Source of the DNA: Aurantimicrobium sp. MWH-Uga1
Lineage (GTDB): Bacteria > Actinomycetota > Actinomycetes > Actinomycetales > Microbacteriaceae
Direction: 5' to 3'
NCBI RefSeq assembly: GCF_003325955.1
Contig: NZ_CP030929.1
Coordinates: 186,001-250,000, forward strand
DNA: 64,000 bases
Of the stretch, positions 16,545 to 26,488 are shown in pieces. Under the pieces are notes generated by a model. It was given only the letters and a program-made list of their open reading frames with translations, made no database searches and was not told the DNA's origin. Each line of letters starts with the position of its first letter. Positions within the stretch are counted from its first letter, which is position 1. The translations under genes and the position numbers were made by a program.

Positions 16545-17309
16545 CTAGTTTACTTGTCCCTGTGCTTGCTCTTGTTCCTCAAGTTCACGCTCGTAGGCGT
16601 CTTTAACCAAGCGCCACCAGATAAAGAACGCAAAGCCAGCAAAGATAATCCACTCGAGTGCATAGAAGATGTTGAGCCAGTTCACCGCCCCCTCATTCAT
16701 GGGCGGTATGGACTCTATGACCTCAAACCCAGCAGGTGCTTCACTGTCAATGAGGTACCCCTCATAGACGGGCCCGGCGAAGTCAGGCCAGATGTTTACC
16801 AGCGAGGCAACAGAGAGAGTGTTCTCACTGAGCGGGTCCATGCCGGGGTCTGGAATATCCGGCGCTTCGGTGGGCATGAAGCGACCGGTGTAGAGCTTCT
16901 CTTCTCTGGCAGGTGCAGCGTTGAATTCTGCCAGGGCAGCCAATGCGACATCCTCATCCGGTGTCCAGCCCAAAGCCACAGGAAGTGATGCCACGGGAGT
17001 GATCAGTCGACCCACCAGCCAGTAGCCAAGCTCGCCATAGTTGAGCCTGCCTTCCAAGAGGGTGTAGGACTCGGCAGCGAGATAGCCGGTGACTTCTGTC
17101 ATGTGCCCACCGGCAATCTCCGAGATTGCCACAGTGGGCTTCTGCAGTTCCTCGAGAGGAACCACAATCTCTGACTCAGTGTTCACCGGCTGAGAAGACA
17201 AAATGGCACGTTCTAACTGCCACTTTCCTGCCCACGCAAAAACAGCAGCGGCAGCCATCACGAAAATGAGAAAGGCAATCCACTGCGGTTTCAGAGCGGT
17301 CTTGAGCAT
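16545..17309 (-). CDS. SURF1 family cytochrome oxidase assembly protein
   Basis: 254 residues. A membrane helix at about 10-27 is followed by WAGKWQLERA, the conserved SURF1 W-x-L-x-R pattern. The periplasmic domain has the VTGYL segment and GWTPDE, and a second helix lies at about 218-240 (LEWIIFAGFAFFIWW). SURF1 assists heme a insertion into aa3-type cytochrome c oxidase. It starts in the stop of glpD (1-nt overlap), so it is part of the same transcript. Confidence 0.88.
   Translation of the reverse strand: MLKTALKPQWIAFLIFVMAAAAVFAWAGKWQLERAILSSQPVNTESEIVVPLEELQKPTVAISEIAGGHMTEVTGYLAAESYTLLEGRLNYGELGYWLVGRLITPVASLPVALGWTPDEDVALAALAEFNAAPAREEKLYTGRFMPTEAPDIPDPGMDPLSENTLSVASLVNIWPDFAGPVYEGYLIDSEAPAGFEVIESIPPMNEGAVNWLNIFYALEWIIFAGFAFFIWWRLVKDAYERELEEQEQAQGQVN
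16547..16552 (-). promoter_or_regulatory. Leaderless-type -10 hexamer TAAACT
   Basis: On the minus strand TAAACT lies 6 nt from the ATG at 16540. It falls inside the end of the upstream gene. Confidence 0.45.
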
Positions 17310-19060
17310 TAGGCCGGAGCCTCAACAATGTTGGGAACGGCAGTACGGATAGCGTTCGCAGCCTCGTCAGTGGTTTGCTGTTCGGCAGCAAACTCTGCCT
17401 CGATGGCCAGGCGATAGTTCTTCACTTCGGCCTTTTCTTGTGCTGCGCTCCAGCCCAGGTGTTTGCCGAGAATCTTCGCCACAACAGGTGCCGCGGCAAC
17501 GCCGCGGTCGCGAGTTTCAATGTTGACGCGCGTACGACGTGTGAGCACATCTTCAATGTGCAGAGCACCTTCGTGGGTAACCGCATAGGTCACCTCTGCC
17601 AGCAGATAGTCCGGGTTTCCTGGCAGAGTCTGTGCTTGGGCAGCATCCTGCGCAATGATCTCCAGCACCTCATCAGTCATGGAGCCATACCGGTTCAGCA
17701 GGTGCTCTACCTGGGCAACGGTGAGCCCACTATCGCGTGCGGTGCGAGCACGTCTGTTCCAGGCACCTTTGTATCCGGCAGCGCCTAACAGGGGAACAGC
17801 AGAGGTGATGCTGCCGGGAATAGCCCAGCCAGGATCAGCTGCGGTGAGCTCCTCCACGGCAGCATTGACAGCGTCATTCGCCATGACACGGTAGGTAGTC
17901 CACTTGCCTCCAGCAATGAGGACAAGGCCAGGCTTGGGCTTGACCACCACGTGTTCCCGGCTGAGCTTGGCCGTGGATTCAGCATCTCCTGCCAGCAATG
18001 GCCTCAGACCCACATACACACCCTCAATGTCGTCATGAGTAATGGGGTCGTCGAGCACTGAGTTCACGTGGTCAAGTAAGTATTGAATATCGTCTGCGGT
18101 AGCAGAGGGGTGCACTTTGTCGTAGTGCCAGTCCGTATCGGTGGTGCCAATAATCCAGTGGCGTCCCCAGGGAATAACAAAGAGCACACTCTTTTCGGTG
18201 CGCATGATCAAGCCCATGACGGACTTGAAGCGATTCCGGGGAACCACGATGTGGATTCCCTTCGATGCTCGCACGCGCAGCGTGCCACCATCGTGCACGA
18301 GCTCTTGGGTTTCCCCCGTCCATACTCCGGTGGAGTTAATGATCTGCTTGGCGCGAATGGGGAATTCGTTTCCGGTCTCCACATCCCGCACGGTCACGCC
18401 CACGACAGCACCCTGTTCTTGGATGAAACCAATCACCTCGGTGCGGTTCGCCGCGAAGGCGCCTTTGGCGACCGCAGTGCGAACCAGGTTCGCCACATAG
18501 CGCGCATCATCCACGCGTCCGTCGTAATAGCTCATGCCGCCGATGATGCCGGAGGAGCGCAAGCTAGGAGCTGCTAAACCAATCTGACGTTTGCTCAGGT
18601 GACGGTGGTGGCGCACTCCTGGGCGGCGTCCGCCCATCCACGAGAAGGCGTCATAGAGCAGCATGCCTGCCCCCACATAGGCGCGCTCCCAGACGGGGTG
18701 CTCCACGGTGTAGAGGAAACGAATGGGCTTAACCAGGTGCGGAGCAATCTGCTGCAACAACAGACCACGTTCAATGAGTGCTTCTCGAACAAGATGGAAG
18801 TCCAACTGTTCTAGATAGCGAATACCACCGTGCACCAACTTGGAAGAACGACTCGAGGTTCCTGCCGCCCAGTCCTGTGCTTCCACAATGCCGACAGTTA
18901 ATCCACGGGTTGCCGCATCGAGGGCACACCCGGAACCCACAATGCCGCCACCAATGACAAGAACATCCAGTTCCTGTGACTGCATGGCAGCCAAAGCTTC
19001 AGCGCGGGTGTGTGCACTAAGAATTCCCTGAACACCCGAAGCTGAAGCTGGCTGAGACAT
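17309..19060 (-). CDS. glpD: Glycerol-3-phosphate dehydrogenase (FAD-dependent, aerobic type)
   Basis: 583 residues. N-terminal FAD Rossmann motif VIGGGIVGSGCALDAATRG at about residue 36, then SSRSSKLVHGGIRYLE, the GIHIVVPR substrate-domain segment, and a C-terminal DAO_C helical domain with LRPLLAG and KWTTYR segments. It oxidises sn-glycerol-3-phosphate to dihydroxyacetone phosphate at the membrane and passes electrons to quinone. No glycerol kinase or facilitator is adjacent. It starts in the stop of guaB3. Confidence 0.96.
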   Translation of the reverse strand: MSQPASASGVQGILSAHTRAEALAAMQSQELDVLVIGGGIVGSGCALDAATRGLTVGIVEAQDWAAGTSSRSSKLVHGGIRYLEQLDFHLVREALIERGLLLQQIAPHLVKPIRFLYTVEHPVWERAYVGAGMLLYDAFSWMGGRRPGVRHHRHLSKRQIGLAAPSLRSSGIIGGMSYYDGRVDDARYVANLVRTAVAKGAFAANRTEVIGFIQEQGAVVGVTVRDVETGNEFPIRAKQIINSTGVWTGETQELVHDGGTLRVRASKGIHIVVPRNRFKSVMGLIMRTEKSVLFVIPWGRHWIIGTTDTDWHYDKVHPSATADDIQYLLDHVNSVLDDPITHDDIEGVYVGLRPLLAGDAESTAKLSREHVVVKPKPGLVLIAGGKWTTYRVMANDAVNAAVEELTAADPGWAIPGSITSAVPLLGAAGYKGAWNRRARTARDSGLTVAQVEHLLNRYGSMTDEVLEIIAQDAAQAQTLPGNPDYLLAEVTYAVTHEGALHIEDVLTRRTRVNIETRDRGVAAAPVVAKILGKHLGWSAAQEKAEVKNYRLAIEAEFAAEQQTTDEAANAIRTAVPNIVEAPA

Positions 19061-20223
19061 TAGAGAACCGGATCTGCCAAAGACATCGTGGTGGCACCGT
19101 GTGCCGCAGGGTTGTAAGGAGAAACCACAACCTCAACCCGCTGGAACTCTTTCAGGTCGGAGTATCCCGTGGTGGCCATGGAGCGACGCAGGGCGCCAAC
19201 AATGTTGGCGCTACCGTCGGCGACGGTGGCAGGACCATAGAGAAGCTGTTCCAACGGAGCAACCTGGCCCACGTGCACCCGGTTACCACGCGGAAGCTCT
19301 TCGTGATGTGCTTCCTGGCCCCAGTGCCATCCACCACCAGGAGCCTCTGTCGCACGAGCTAGAGCAGAACCAAGCATGACAGCGTCAGCACCACAGGCAA
19401 TCGCCTTGACCACGTCACCAGAGGTGCCTAAGCCACCATCTGCGATGACGTGGACGTAGCGGCCACCAGACTCATCCATGTAGTCGCGGCGTGCACCGGC
19501 AATATCTGCCAAGGCAGTGGCCATGGGTGCGTGAATACCCAACGAAGCACGTGTGGTCGTGGCGGCGCCACCACCAAAACCAACCAGGACACCGGCAGCA
19601 CCGGTGCGCATTAAGTGCAGCGCTGCGGTGTAGGTGGCTGCGCCACCAACAATGACCGGAACGTCTAGTTCATAGATGAACTTCTTGAGGTTCAGTGCCT
19701 CAGTTTCTTTCGAGACGTGCTCTGCCGAGACCGTGTTACCACGAATCACAAACAGGTCAACACCAGCGTTGACAACCGTTTGGTAAAACTCCTGTGTGCG
19801 CTGCGGTGACAGTGCTGCAGCGACTGTCACACCGGCAGCGCGAATCTCAGCCAAGCGGGCAGTAATGAGCTCTGCCTTGATGGGCTCAGCATAAATTTCC
19901 TGCATACGCTTGGTAGCCGTTGCTGCAGGGAGAGAACGTATCTCAGAAAGAACAGGCAGAGGGTTCTCGTAGCGGGTCCACACACCTTCGAGGTTGAGCA
20001 CCCCCACACCACCGTGTTTGCCCATGGCAATAGCGGTCTCGGGGGAGACCACCGAGTCCATCGGGGCAGCCAGGATAGGAATCTCAAACTGGTAGGCGTC
20101 AATACTCCAGGACACCGAAACGTCCTGAGGGTCACGTGTGCGCCGGGAGGGAACGACAGCAATGTCGTCAAAGGCGAACGCCCGGCGTGCGCGCTTTGAA
20201 CGCCCAATTTCAATTTCAGTCAC
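19060..20223 (-). CDS. guaB3: GuaB3 family IMP dehydrogenase-related protein
   Basis: 387 residues, GTG start with a GGGGA ribosome site. TIM-barrel of the IMPDH/GMP reductase family without the CBS pair. Conserved parts are ILAAPMDSVVSPETAIAMGKHGG, the glycine-rich phosphate loop VGFGGGAATTTR, VIADGGLGTSGDVVKAIACGADAVMLG and the C-terminal NIVGALRRSM. The usual catalytic Cys in GAACTTR is Thr here (GAATTTR), so classical IMPDH chemistry is doubtful. Actinobacteria typically carry this gene next to guaB. It is 23 nt downstream of guaB and probably co-transcribed. Confidence 0.9.
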   Translation of the reverse strand: MTEIEIGRSKRARRAFAFDDIAVVPSRRTRDPQDVSVSWSIDAYQFEIPILAAPMDSVVSPETAIAMGKHGGVGVLNLEGVWTRYENPLPVLSEIRSLPAATATKRMQEIYAEPIKAELITARLAEIRAAGVTVAAALSPQRTQEFYQTVVNAGVDLFVIRGNTVSAEHVSKETEALNLKKFIYELDVPVIVGGAATYTAALHLMRTGAAGVLVGFGGGAATTTRASLGIHAPMATALADIAGARRDYMDESGGRYVHVIADGGLGTSGDVVKAIACGADAVMLGSALARATEAPGGGWHWGQEAHHEELPRGNRVHVGQVAPLEQLLYGPATVADGSANIVGALRRSMATTGYSDLKEFQRVEVVVSPYNPAAHGATTMSLADPVL

Positions 20224-20246
20224 GGTAGTTCCCCAGATGTCTTTCG

Positions 20247-21764
<1,518 letters not shown>

Positions 21765-21804
21765 TTAATCTATTTGTCTGAAATTTCGGGCAATTTTCCG
21801 CGCC

Positions 21805-21826
21805 GTTACAGTAAAGCCTCTGTAAC
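21805..21826. promoter_or_regulatory. Inverted repeat in the guaB/livH divergent region
   Basis: GTTACAG, 8 nt, CTGTAAC is a perfect 7-bp inverted repeat 56 nt before guaB and 185 nt before livH. The outer GTTAC...GTAAC half-sites recall those before the binding-protein gene at 9877 but with a wider spacer. It is a candidate operator for either promoter. Confidence 0.4.
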
Positions 21827-22010
21827 CAAGCTTAACGGGTTGGAAAGTACACATATTCCCGTACTAAAGTTTTCCTTTGTTGGCAATATCGCGCTCATGT
21901 AATAAGTGCGACATAATCAACACGTATCGTGTGTCAAAGTCGACATTCGAGAAGCAAAATGGAGGGCATTGCGTGACCAACAGTTCGAATGCTCTCCCTA
22001 TGGAGGTGCA

Positions 22011-23363
22011 GTGGTAAACACAGCTTTAGCGCGCCGTACCAGCCCTAAAAACCTACGAGTGCTCTTCGGTGTACTCCTGGGACTGTTGGTTCTTACATTC
22101 ACGCTTGGGCAGGGAATTACTGCCAACGCCGCAACCAGCGAACCGTGTGTTCCTGACGCGGCGACTGCGTGCTTTAACGGAACCATCAAGGGTGCTGGTG
22201 AAGGCGTCGAAATCACCGTGTCAGGTAACGACCAAAACGTCGTAGCTGTCACGGACAAGGACGGAAAGTGGAACGCAGCGGTTACTGTCGCTGGCGTCTA
22301 CACCATCACACTCGATGAGGCTACCCTTCCCGCTGGCGTCACCCTCGATGGTGAAGCAAGCCAAGAGCGTGACATCACGCTGGGATTCCAAAAGGGCGCC
22401 ATCTTCAAAGTCACCGGCGGTGACAATGGTGGCGCAGACAACGGTGGTGGCTCCAACCCGGATGCTGCTGCTACCGGCTTTGACTGGGACCGTCTTGCAC
22501 AGCAGGTAGTCTCTGGTCTGCGCCTGGGTCTGCTCCTCGCGTTGGCCTCAATTGGTTTGTCCCTCATCTACGGAACCACTGGTCTCTCCAGCTTCTCTCA
22601 CGCTGAACAGGTCACCTTGGGTGGTTTGCTGGGTTACACCTTCGCAAACGTTCTCGGCCTGAACATCTTCCTCACCGTCCTCATCGTGGTTGTGCTCACC
22701 GGTGCCACCGGTTACATCCAAGATGCGGTGATATGGAAGCCTCTGCGTAAGAAGGGCCTGAGCCTCACCCAGATGATCATTGTGACCATCGGTCTGGCAC
22801 TGGCCCTGCAGTACACCTTCCAGATGTTCTACGGGGCATCCACCGTCCGCATCTTGATGAAGAACCCCGACACCTTCACCATTGGCCCCGTCACCTTGAC
22901 CTTCGAGTCACTGTGGGCCATGGGACTATCCATCGTGGTCCTCATCTTGGTAGGTCTGTTCCTGCTCAAGACGCGTACCGGTCGTGCGACCCGCGCCGTA
23001 TCTGACAACCCAGCCCTTGCTGCTGCCTCAGGTATTGACGTCGACCGCATTATCCGCCTCGTGTGGGTACTGGCTACCGCGCTCGCTGGTCTTTCCGGTG
23101 TCATGCTCGGTCTGGTTCTCAACGGTATTAACTGGCAGACAGGTATGCAGCTTCTGCTCCTCATGTTCGCCGCAGTTACCTTGGGTGGTCTGGGTACCGC
23201 CTTCGGTGCCCTCGTTGGTTCCCTCATTATCGGTATGACCGTAGAGCTTGCCAACCTGGTCGTCCCTGGTGACTTCAAGTACGCAACAGCCCTTGTGCTT
23301 CTGATCATTGTCCTGCTGGTTCGTCCACAGGGTATCTTCGGTCGCAAAGAGCGGATCGGTTAA
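22011..23363 (+). CDS. livH: Branched-chain amino acid-type ABC permease (LivH) with N-terminal extracytoplasmic domain
   Basis: 450 residues from the GTG at 22011, which has TGGAGG 5 nt upstream; the frame is open from 21906 but that part has no ribosome site. Residues about 16-38 are a signal or membrane segment. Residues 45-140 form a Cys-containing beta-rich domain of the carboxypeptidase-regulatory type (GTIKGAGEGVEITV, TDKDGKWNAAV). A Gly/Asn/Asp linker (142-155) leads into the usual LivH permease (SLIYGTTGLSSFSHAEQVTLGG, LSGVMLGL, GGLGTAFGALVGSLIIG). The permease pairs with LivM. The fused domain is unusual for LivH and may contact the binding protein or cell wall. Confidence 0.9.
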   Translation: MVNTALARRTSPKNLRVLFGVLLGLLVLTFTLGQGITANAATSEPCVPDAATACFNGTIKGAGEGVEITVSGNDQNVVAVTDKDGKWNAAVTVAGVYTITLDEATLPAGVTLDGEASQERDITLGFQKGAIFKVTGGDNGGADNGGGSNPDAAATGFDWDRLAQQVVSGLRLGLLLALASIGLSLIYGTTGLSSFSHAEQVTLGGLLGYTFANVLGLNIFLTVLIVVVLTGATGYIQDAVIWKPLRKKGLSLTQMIIVTIGLALALQYTFQMFYGASTVRILMKNPDTFTIGPVTLTFESLWAMGLSIVVLILVGLFLLKTRTGRATRAVSDNPALAAASGIDVDRIIRLVWVLATALAGLSGVMLGLVLNGINWQTGMQLLLLMFAAVTLGGLGTAFGALVGSLIIGMTVELANLVVPGDFKYATALVLLIIVLLVRPQGIFGRKERIG

Positions 23364-23374
23364 GGAGGACAGTC

Positions 23375-24361
23375 ATGGATATGTGGATCAAAGTCTTCTA
23401 TGACATGTCGGCGAACGCTATTCTGCCGACCACCGCAGCCTTTGCTATCGCAGCAATTGGTTTGAATGTGCACTTCGGTTTCACCGGACTGCTCAACATG
23501 GGTCAGGCAGGCTTCATGCTTGTTGGTGCCTACGCATTCTCCGTCACCACCATCATGGGCTGGCCTTTCTGGGCAGCCGTGCTGGCCACCCTCGCCGGTG
23601 GAACCATCTTCGCGTTGCTTCTGGGTATACCAACCCTGAAACTGCGTGGTGACTATCTGGCTATCGTGACCATTGCCGCCGCGGAAATTGTCCGTATGGT
23701 CGGTCGTGCCTCGGTACTCAACGATGTCACTGGTGGTTCTAACGGTCTAGCTGGTGAGCGTTACCGCAACGACTTCTCCGCTCTCTCACCATTCCCCGAC
23801 GGACAGACCACCATCCTGTGGTTCACCTTCGACAACACTGGTGTGAACGGATGGTTCATCCGTATCGTTGCCTGGTCACTGGTCGTCATCTTCGCCATCC
23901 TGGTCTGGCTGCTCATGCGCAGCCCCTGGGGTCGTGTGATCAAGGGCATCCGTGAAGACGAAGACGCAGTTCGCAGCCTCGGCAAGAACGTCTTCGCCTT
24001 CAAGATGCAGTCCTTGATCATCGGTGGTGTCCTTGGTGCTATCGGAGGTATGTTCTACGTCCTCCCCACCTCGGTGCAGCCAGATGCTCTCGGTCGTAAC
24101 ATGACCTTCCTCATCTGGACCGCGATGCTCCTCGGTGGTGCTGCCACCATCTGGGGTCCCGTCTTAGGTTCCATCCTGTTCTTCGCTCTGCGTATCTTCA
24201 TCCAGGGCACCGTGGACATCCTTGTCCCCGATGCCGTCTTGAACACGCAGCAGACCGAACAGTTCTCGTGGATCATGGTCGGTGTCGCACTGATGCTTCT
24301 GGTCATCTTTAGACCGCAAGGAATTTTGGGTAACAAGAAGGAGCTGAACTTCAATGTCTAG
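23375..24361 (+). CDS. livM: Branched-chain amino acid-type ABC permease LivM
   Basis: 328 residues with about nine membrane segments and an AAGGAGG ribosome site. Family segments are GLNVHFGFTGLLNMGQAGFMLVGAY, LRGDYLAIVTIAAAEIVRM, the EAA-like coupling loop SPWGRVIKGIREDEDAVRSLGKN, and VFRPQG-type end FRPQGILG. It forms the heterodimeric channel with LivH. It follows livH by 11 nt and overlaps livG by 8 nt. Confidence 0.94.
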   Translation: MDMWIKVFYDMSANAILPTTAAFAIAAIGLNVHFGFTGLLNMGQAGFMLVGAYAFSVTTIMGWPFWAAVLATLAGGTIFALLLGIPTLKLRGDYLAIVTIAAAEIVRMVGRASVLNDVTGGSNGLAGERYRNDFSALSPFPDGQTTILWFTFDNTGVNGWFIRIVAWSLVVIFAILVWLLMRSPWGRVIKGIREDEDAVRSLGKNVFAFKMQSLIIGGVLGAIGGMFYVLPTSVQPDALGRNMTFLIWTAMLLGGAATIWGPVLGSILFFALRIFIQGTVDILVPDAVLNTQQTEQFSWIMVGVALMLLVIFRPQGILGNKKELNFNV

Positions 24362-25307
24362 CACCACAAACAAGACCGCTGCTGAAGCTCGCGCTGAGCT
24401 CAAGAGCGTTGCCCACACTCCTGGCGCATCCAAGCCTGATGCCATCCTCACCGTCGACAATGTCGTGCGTGAGTTCGGCGGTAACCGTGCTGTGGATGTA
24501 GACCACCTCGAAGTTCAGCGCGGTGTGATCACCGCACTGATCGGACCCAACGGTGCCGGTAAGACCACCTTCTTCAACCTCATCACCGGATTCGACCAGC
24601 CCACTTCTGCAAAGAAGATGTTTGGTGGACCCTCCGCTGACAAGGCTGCGAAGTGGAGCTTCAACGGAAAGTACCTCGGAAATACCGCTGCTGCTTCGGT
24701 AGCAAAGAGCGGTATGGTCCGTACCTTCCAGCTCACCAAGGCACTGTCCCGTCTGACCGTTCTCCAGAACGTTCTCTTGGGTGCAAAGGACCAGCGTGGA
24801 GAAAACTTCCTCGCTGCCTTCATTAAGCCCCTCTGGGCAGCCCAGGAGAAAGAGAACACCGAGAAGGCTCTCGCCCTTCTCGAGCGCTTCAAGCTGCTCG
24901 AGAAGAAAGACGACCTCGCCGGTAGCCTCTCTGGTGGTCAGAAGAAACTACTCGAAATGGCCCGCGCTCTCATGAGCGACCCCGTCATGATCATGCTCGA
25001 TGAGCCCATGGCTGGTGTGAACCCCGCACTGACACAGTCATTGCTGGGCCACATTCAGTCCCTGCGCGACGAGGGCATGACCGTGCTCTTCGTGGAGCAC
25101 GACATGCACATGGTTCGCCACATTTCAGACTGGGTTGTCGTGATGGCAGAAGGTCGCGTCGTGGCGGAAGGTCCAGCGGACACCGTCATGAGCGACCAGG
25201 CCGTGATCGACGCCTACCTGGGAGCCCACCACGACACCGACCTCGGCGATGACTCATTGCTCGAAGACGGTGCCATGGACGCTCCAGCTGCAAAGGAGAA
25301 GAAGTAA
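24354..25307 (+). CDS. livG: Branched-chain amino acid-type ABC ATPase LivG
   Basis: 317 residues. An extra N-terminal stretch of about 30 residues precedes the ATPase core. Walker A GPNGAGKTT, the VRTFQLTKAL segment, signature LSGGQKKLLEMARAL, Walker B IMLDEPMAGVNP and His in VEHDM are all intact. The C-terminal tail is acidic (DTDLGDDSLLEDGAMD). It energises LivHM uptake. The stop shares a base with the livF start. Confidence 0.95.
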   Translation: MSSTTNKTAAEARAELKSVAHTPGASKPDAILTVDNVVREFGGNRAVDVDHLEVQRGVITALIGPNGAGKTTFFNLITGFDQPTSAKKMFGGPSADKAAKWSFNGKYLGNTAAASVAKSGMVRTFQLTKALSRLTVLQNVLLGAKDQRGENFLAAFIKPLWAAQEKENTEKALALLERFKLLEKKDDLAGSLSGGQKKLLEMARALMSDPVMIMLDEPMAGVNPALTQSLLGHIQSLRDEGMTVLFVEHDMHMVRHISDWVVVMAEGRVVAEGPADTVMSDQAVIDAYLGAHHDTDLGDDSLLEDGAMDAPAAKEKK

Positions 25308-26068
25308 TGGCAAATGACATCAAGCCTGGTGTTGAGCCAGTACTGCGCGCCGACAACCTTGTTGCCGGCTACCTCCCCGGTGTGAACATCCTCAACGGAT
25401 GTTCCATCGAGGCCTACCCTGGTGAGCTCATTGGAATTATCGGCCCCAACGGTGCCGGTAAGTCCACCCTGCTCAAGGCACTCTTCGGTCTGGTCAAGAT
25501 TCGTGAGGGCAACGTAGTCCTCAACGGTGAAGACATCACCGGTTTCAAGACCAACAAGCTGGTACAGATGGGTGTGGGCTTCGTGCCACAGACCAACAAC
25601 GTCTTCCCCAGCCTGACCATTGAAGAAAACCTTCAAATGGGTATCTTCTTACAACCCAAGCGTTTGAACGAACGTCTGGACGCCATCTTTGACATCTTCC
25701 CCGTGCTTAGAGACCGTCGTTCTCAGAGTGCAGGGTCGCTCTCTGGTGGTGAGCGTCAGTCCGTCGCGATGGCTCGCGCCCTGATGATGGACCCCAAGGT
25801 CCTTCTTCTGGACGAGCCATCGGCTGGTCTGTCTCCCGTTCGTCAGGACGAGACCTTCATTCGTACACGTCGAATCAACAAAGCCGGCGTCTCGGTGATC
25901 ATGGTGGAGCAGAACGCTCGTCGTTGTCTCCAGATTGCTGACCGCGGTTATGTTCTAGACCAGGGACGCGATGCCTACACCGGCACCGGTCGCGAGCTAG
26001 CCGATGACCCTAAGGTCATCGAGCTGTACCTCGGAACCCTGGCAAAGGATGTTGACGAGAAGAAGTAG
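25307..26068 (+). CDS. livF: Branched-chain amino acid-type ABC ATPase LivF
   Basis: 253 residues. Walker A GPNGAGKST, signature LSGGERQSVAMARAL, Walker B LLLDEPSAGLSP, switch region VEQNARR. One departure from LivF is the short segment after the D-loop (RQDETFIRTRRINKAG), where the family normally has an Ile-rich helix. It is the last gene of livHMGF and is followed by a strong terminator. Confidence 0.95.
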   Translation: MANDIKPGVEPVLRADNLVAGYLPGVNILNGCSIEAYPGELIGIIGPNGAGKSTLLKALFGLVKIREGNVVLNGEDITGFKTNKLVQMGVGFVPQTNNVFPSLTIEENLQMGIFLQPKRLNERLDAIFDIFPVLRDRRSQSAGSLSGGERQSVAMARALMMDPKVLLLDEPSAGLSPVRQDETFIRTRRINKAGVSVIMVEQNARRCLQIADRGYVLDQGRDAYTGTGRELADDPKVIELYLGTLAKDVDEKK

Positions 26069-26083
26069 TCGATAAGACACAAG

Positions 26084-26120
26084 ACTTCACCCCCGCAGAG
26101 ATGCGGGGGTGAAGTGTTTA
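26084..26120 (+). terminator. Rho-independent terminator after livF
   Basis: A 14-bp perfect stem (ACTTCACCCCCGCA with its complement) and GAGA loop, followed by GTTTA. It ends the livHMGF transcript and marks the left edge of the accessory region. Confidence 0.9.
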
Positions 26121-26155
26121 ACGGCCAAGCCAGACCTACTGTCCGTGTTCTGCGA

Positions 26156-26161
26156 TAAATT
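26156..26161 (+). promoter_or_regulatory. Leaderless-type -10 hexamer TAAATT
   Basis: TAAATT lies 6 nt before the ATG at 26168, with no Shine-Dalgarno. Confidence 0.5.
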
Positions 26162-26167
26162 GATTCC

Positions 26168-26488
26168 ATGGACCAAGGGAATGTCATCAAGGCGCTACGC
26201 GAATTTGTAAGCGAGCGCGATTGGTCACAATTTCACACCCCGGAGAATCTTGCTAAGAGCATCAGTATTGAGGCTTCAGAATTACTGGAGAACTTTCAGT
26301 GGAACTCTGAGGCGAATCTGGAAGAAGTTCAAGATGAGTTGGCAGATGTCCTGACCTACTGCTTACTTTTAGCGGACAAGCTGGGCTTGGATCCAAATGA
26401 AATCATTTTAGAAAAGCTGGCAAAAACTCAACAGAAATACCCTGTTGAGAAAGCGCGGGGGCGCAGCGACAAATATGACCAGCTTTAA
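26168..26488 (+). CDS. MazG-like nucleotide pyrophosphohydrolase
   Basis: 106 residues of the all-alpha NTP-PPase superfamily, closest in pattern to the small dCTPase/RS21-C6 type: RDWSQFHTPENLAKSISIEASELLENFQW carries the EXXE metal motif (EASELLE) and VQDELADVLTYCLLLADKLG carries the second acidic motif (EELAD-like EXXD). It should hydrolyse a (d)NTP to the monophosphate and pyrophosphate. Its last 14 nt overlap the GIY-YIG/DUF2075 gene, so the two are coupled and may act together, for example in nucleotide-based phage defence. Confidence 0.88.
   Translation: MDQGNVIKALREFVSERDWSQFHTPENLAKSISIEASELLENFQWNSEANLEEVQDELADVLTYCLLLADKLGLDPNEIILEKLAKTQQKYPVEKARGRSDKYDQL

Noticed and set aside
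21906..22010. Longer start for the LivH permease at 21906
   Set aside because: The GTG at 22011 has a strong TGGAGG site, and the upstream residues are not signal-peptide-like.
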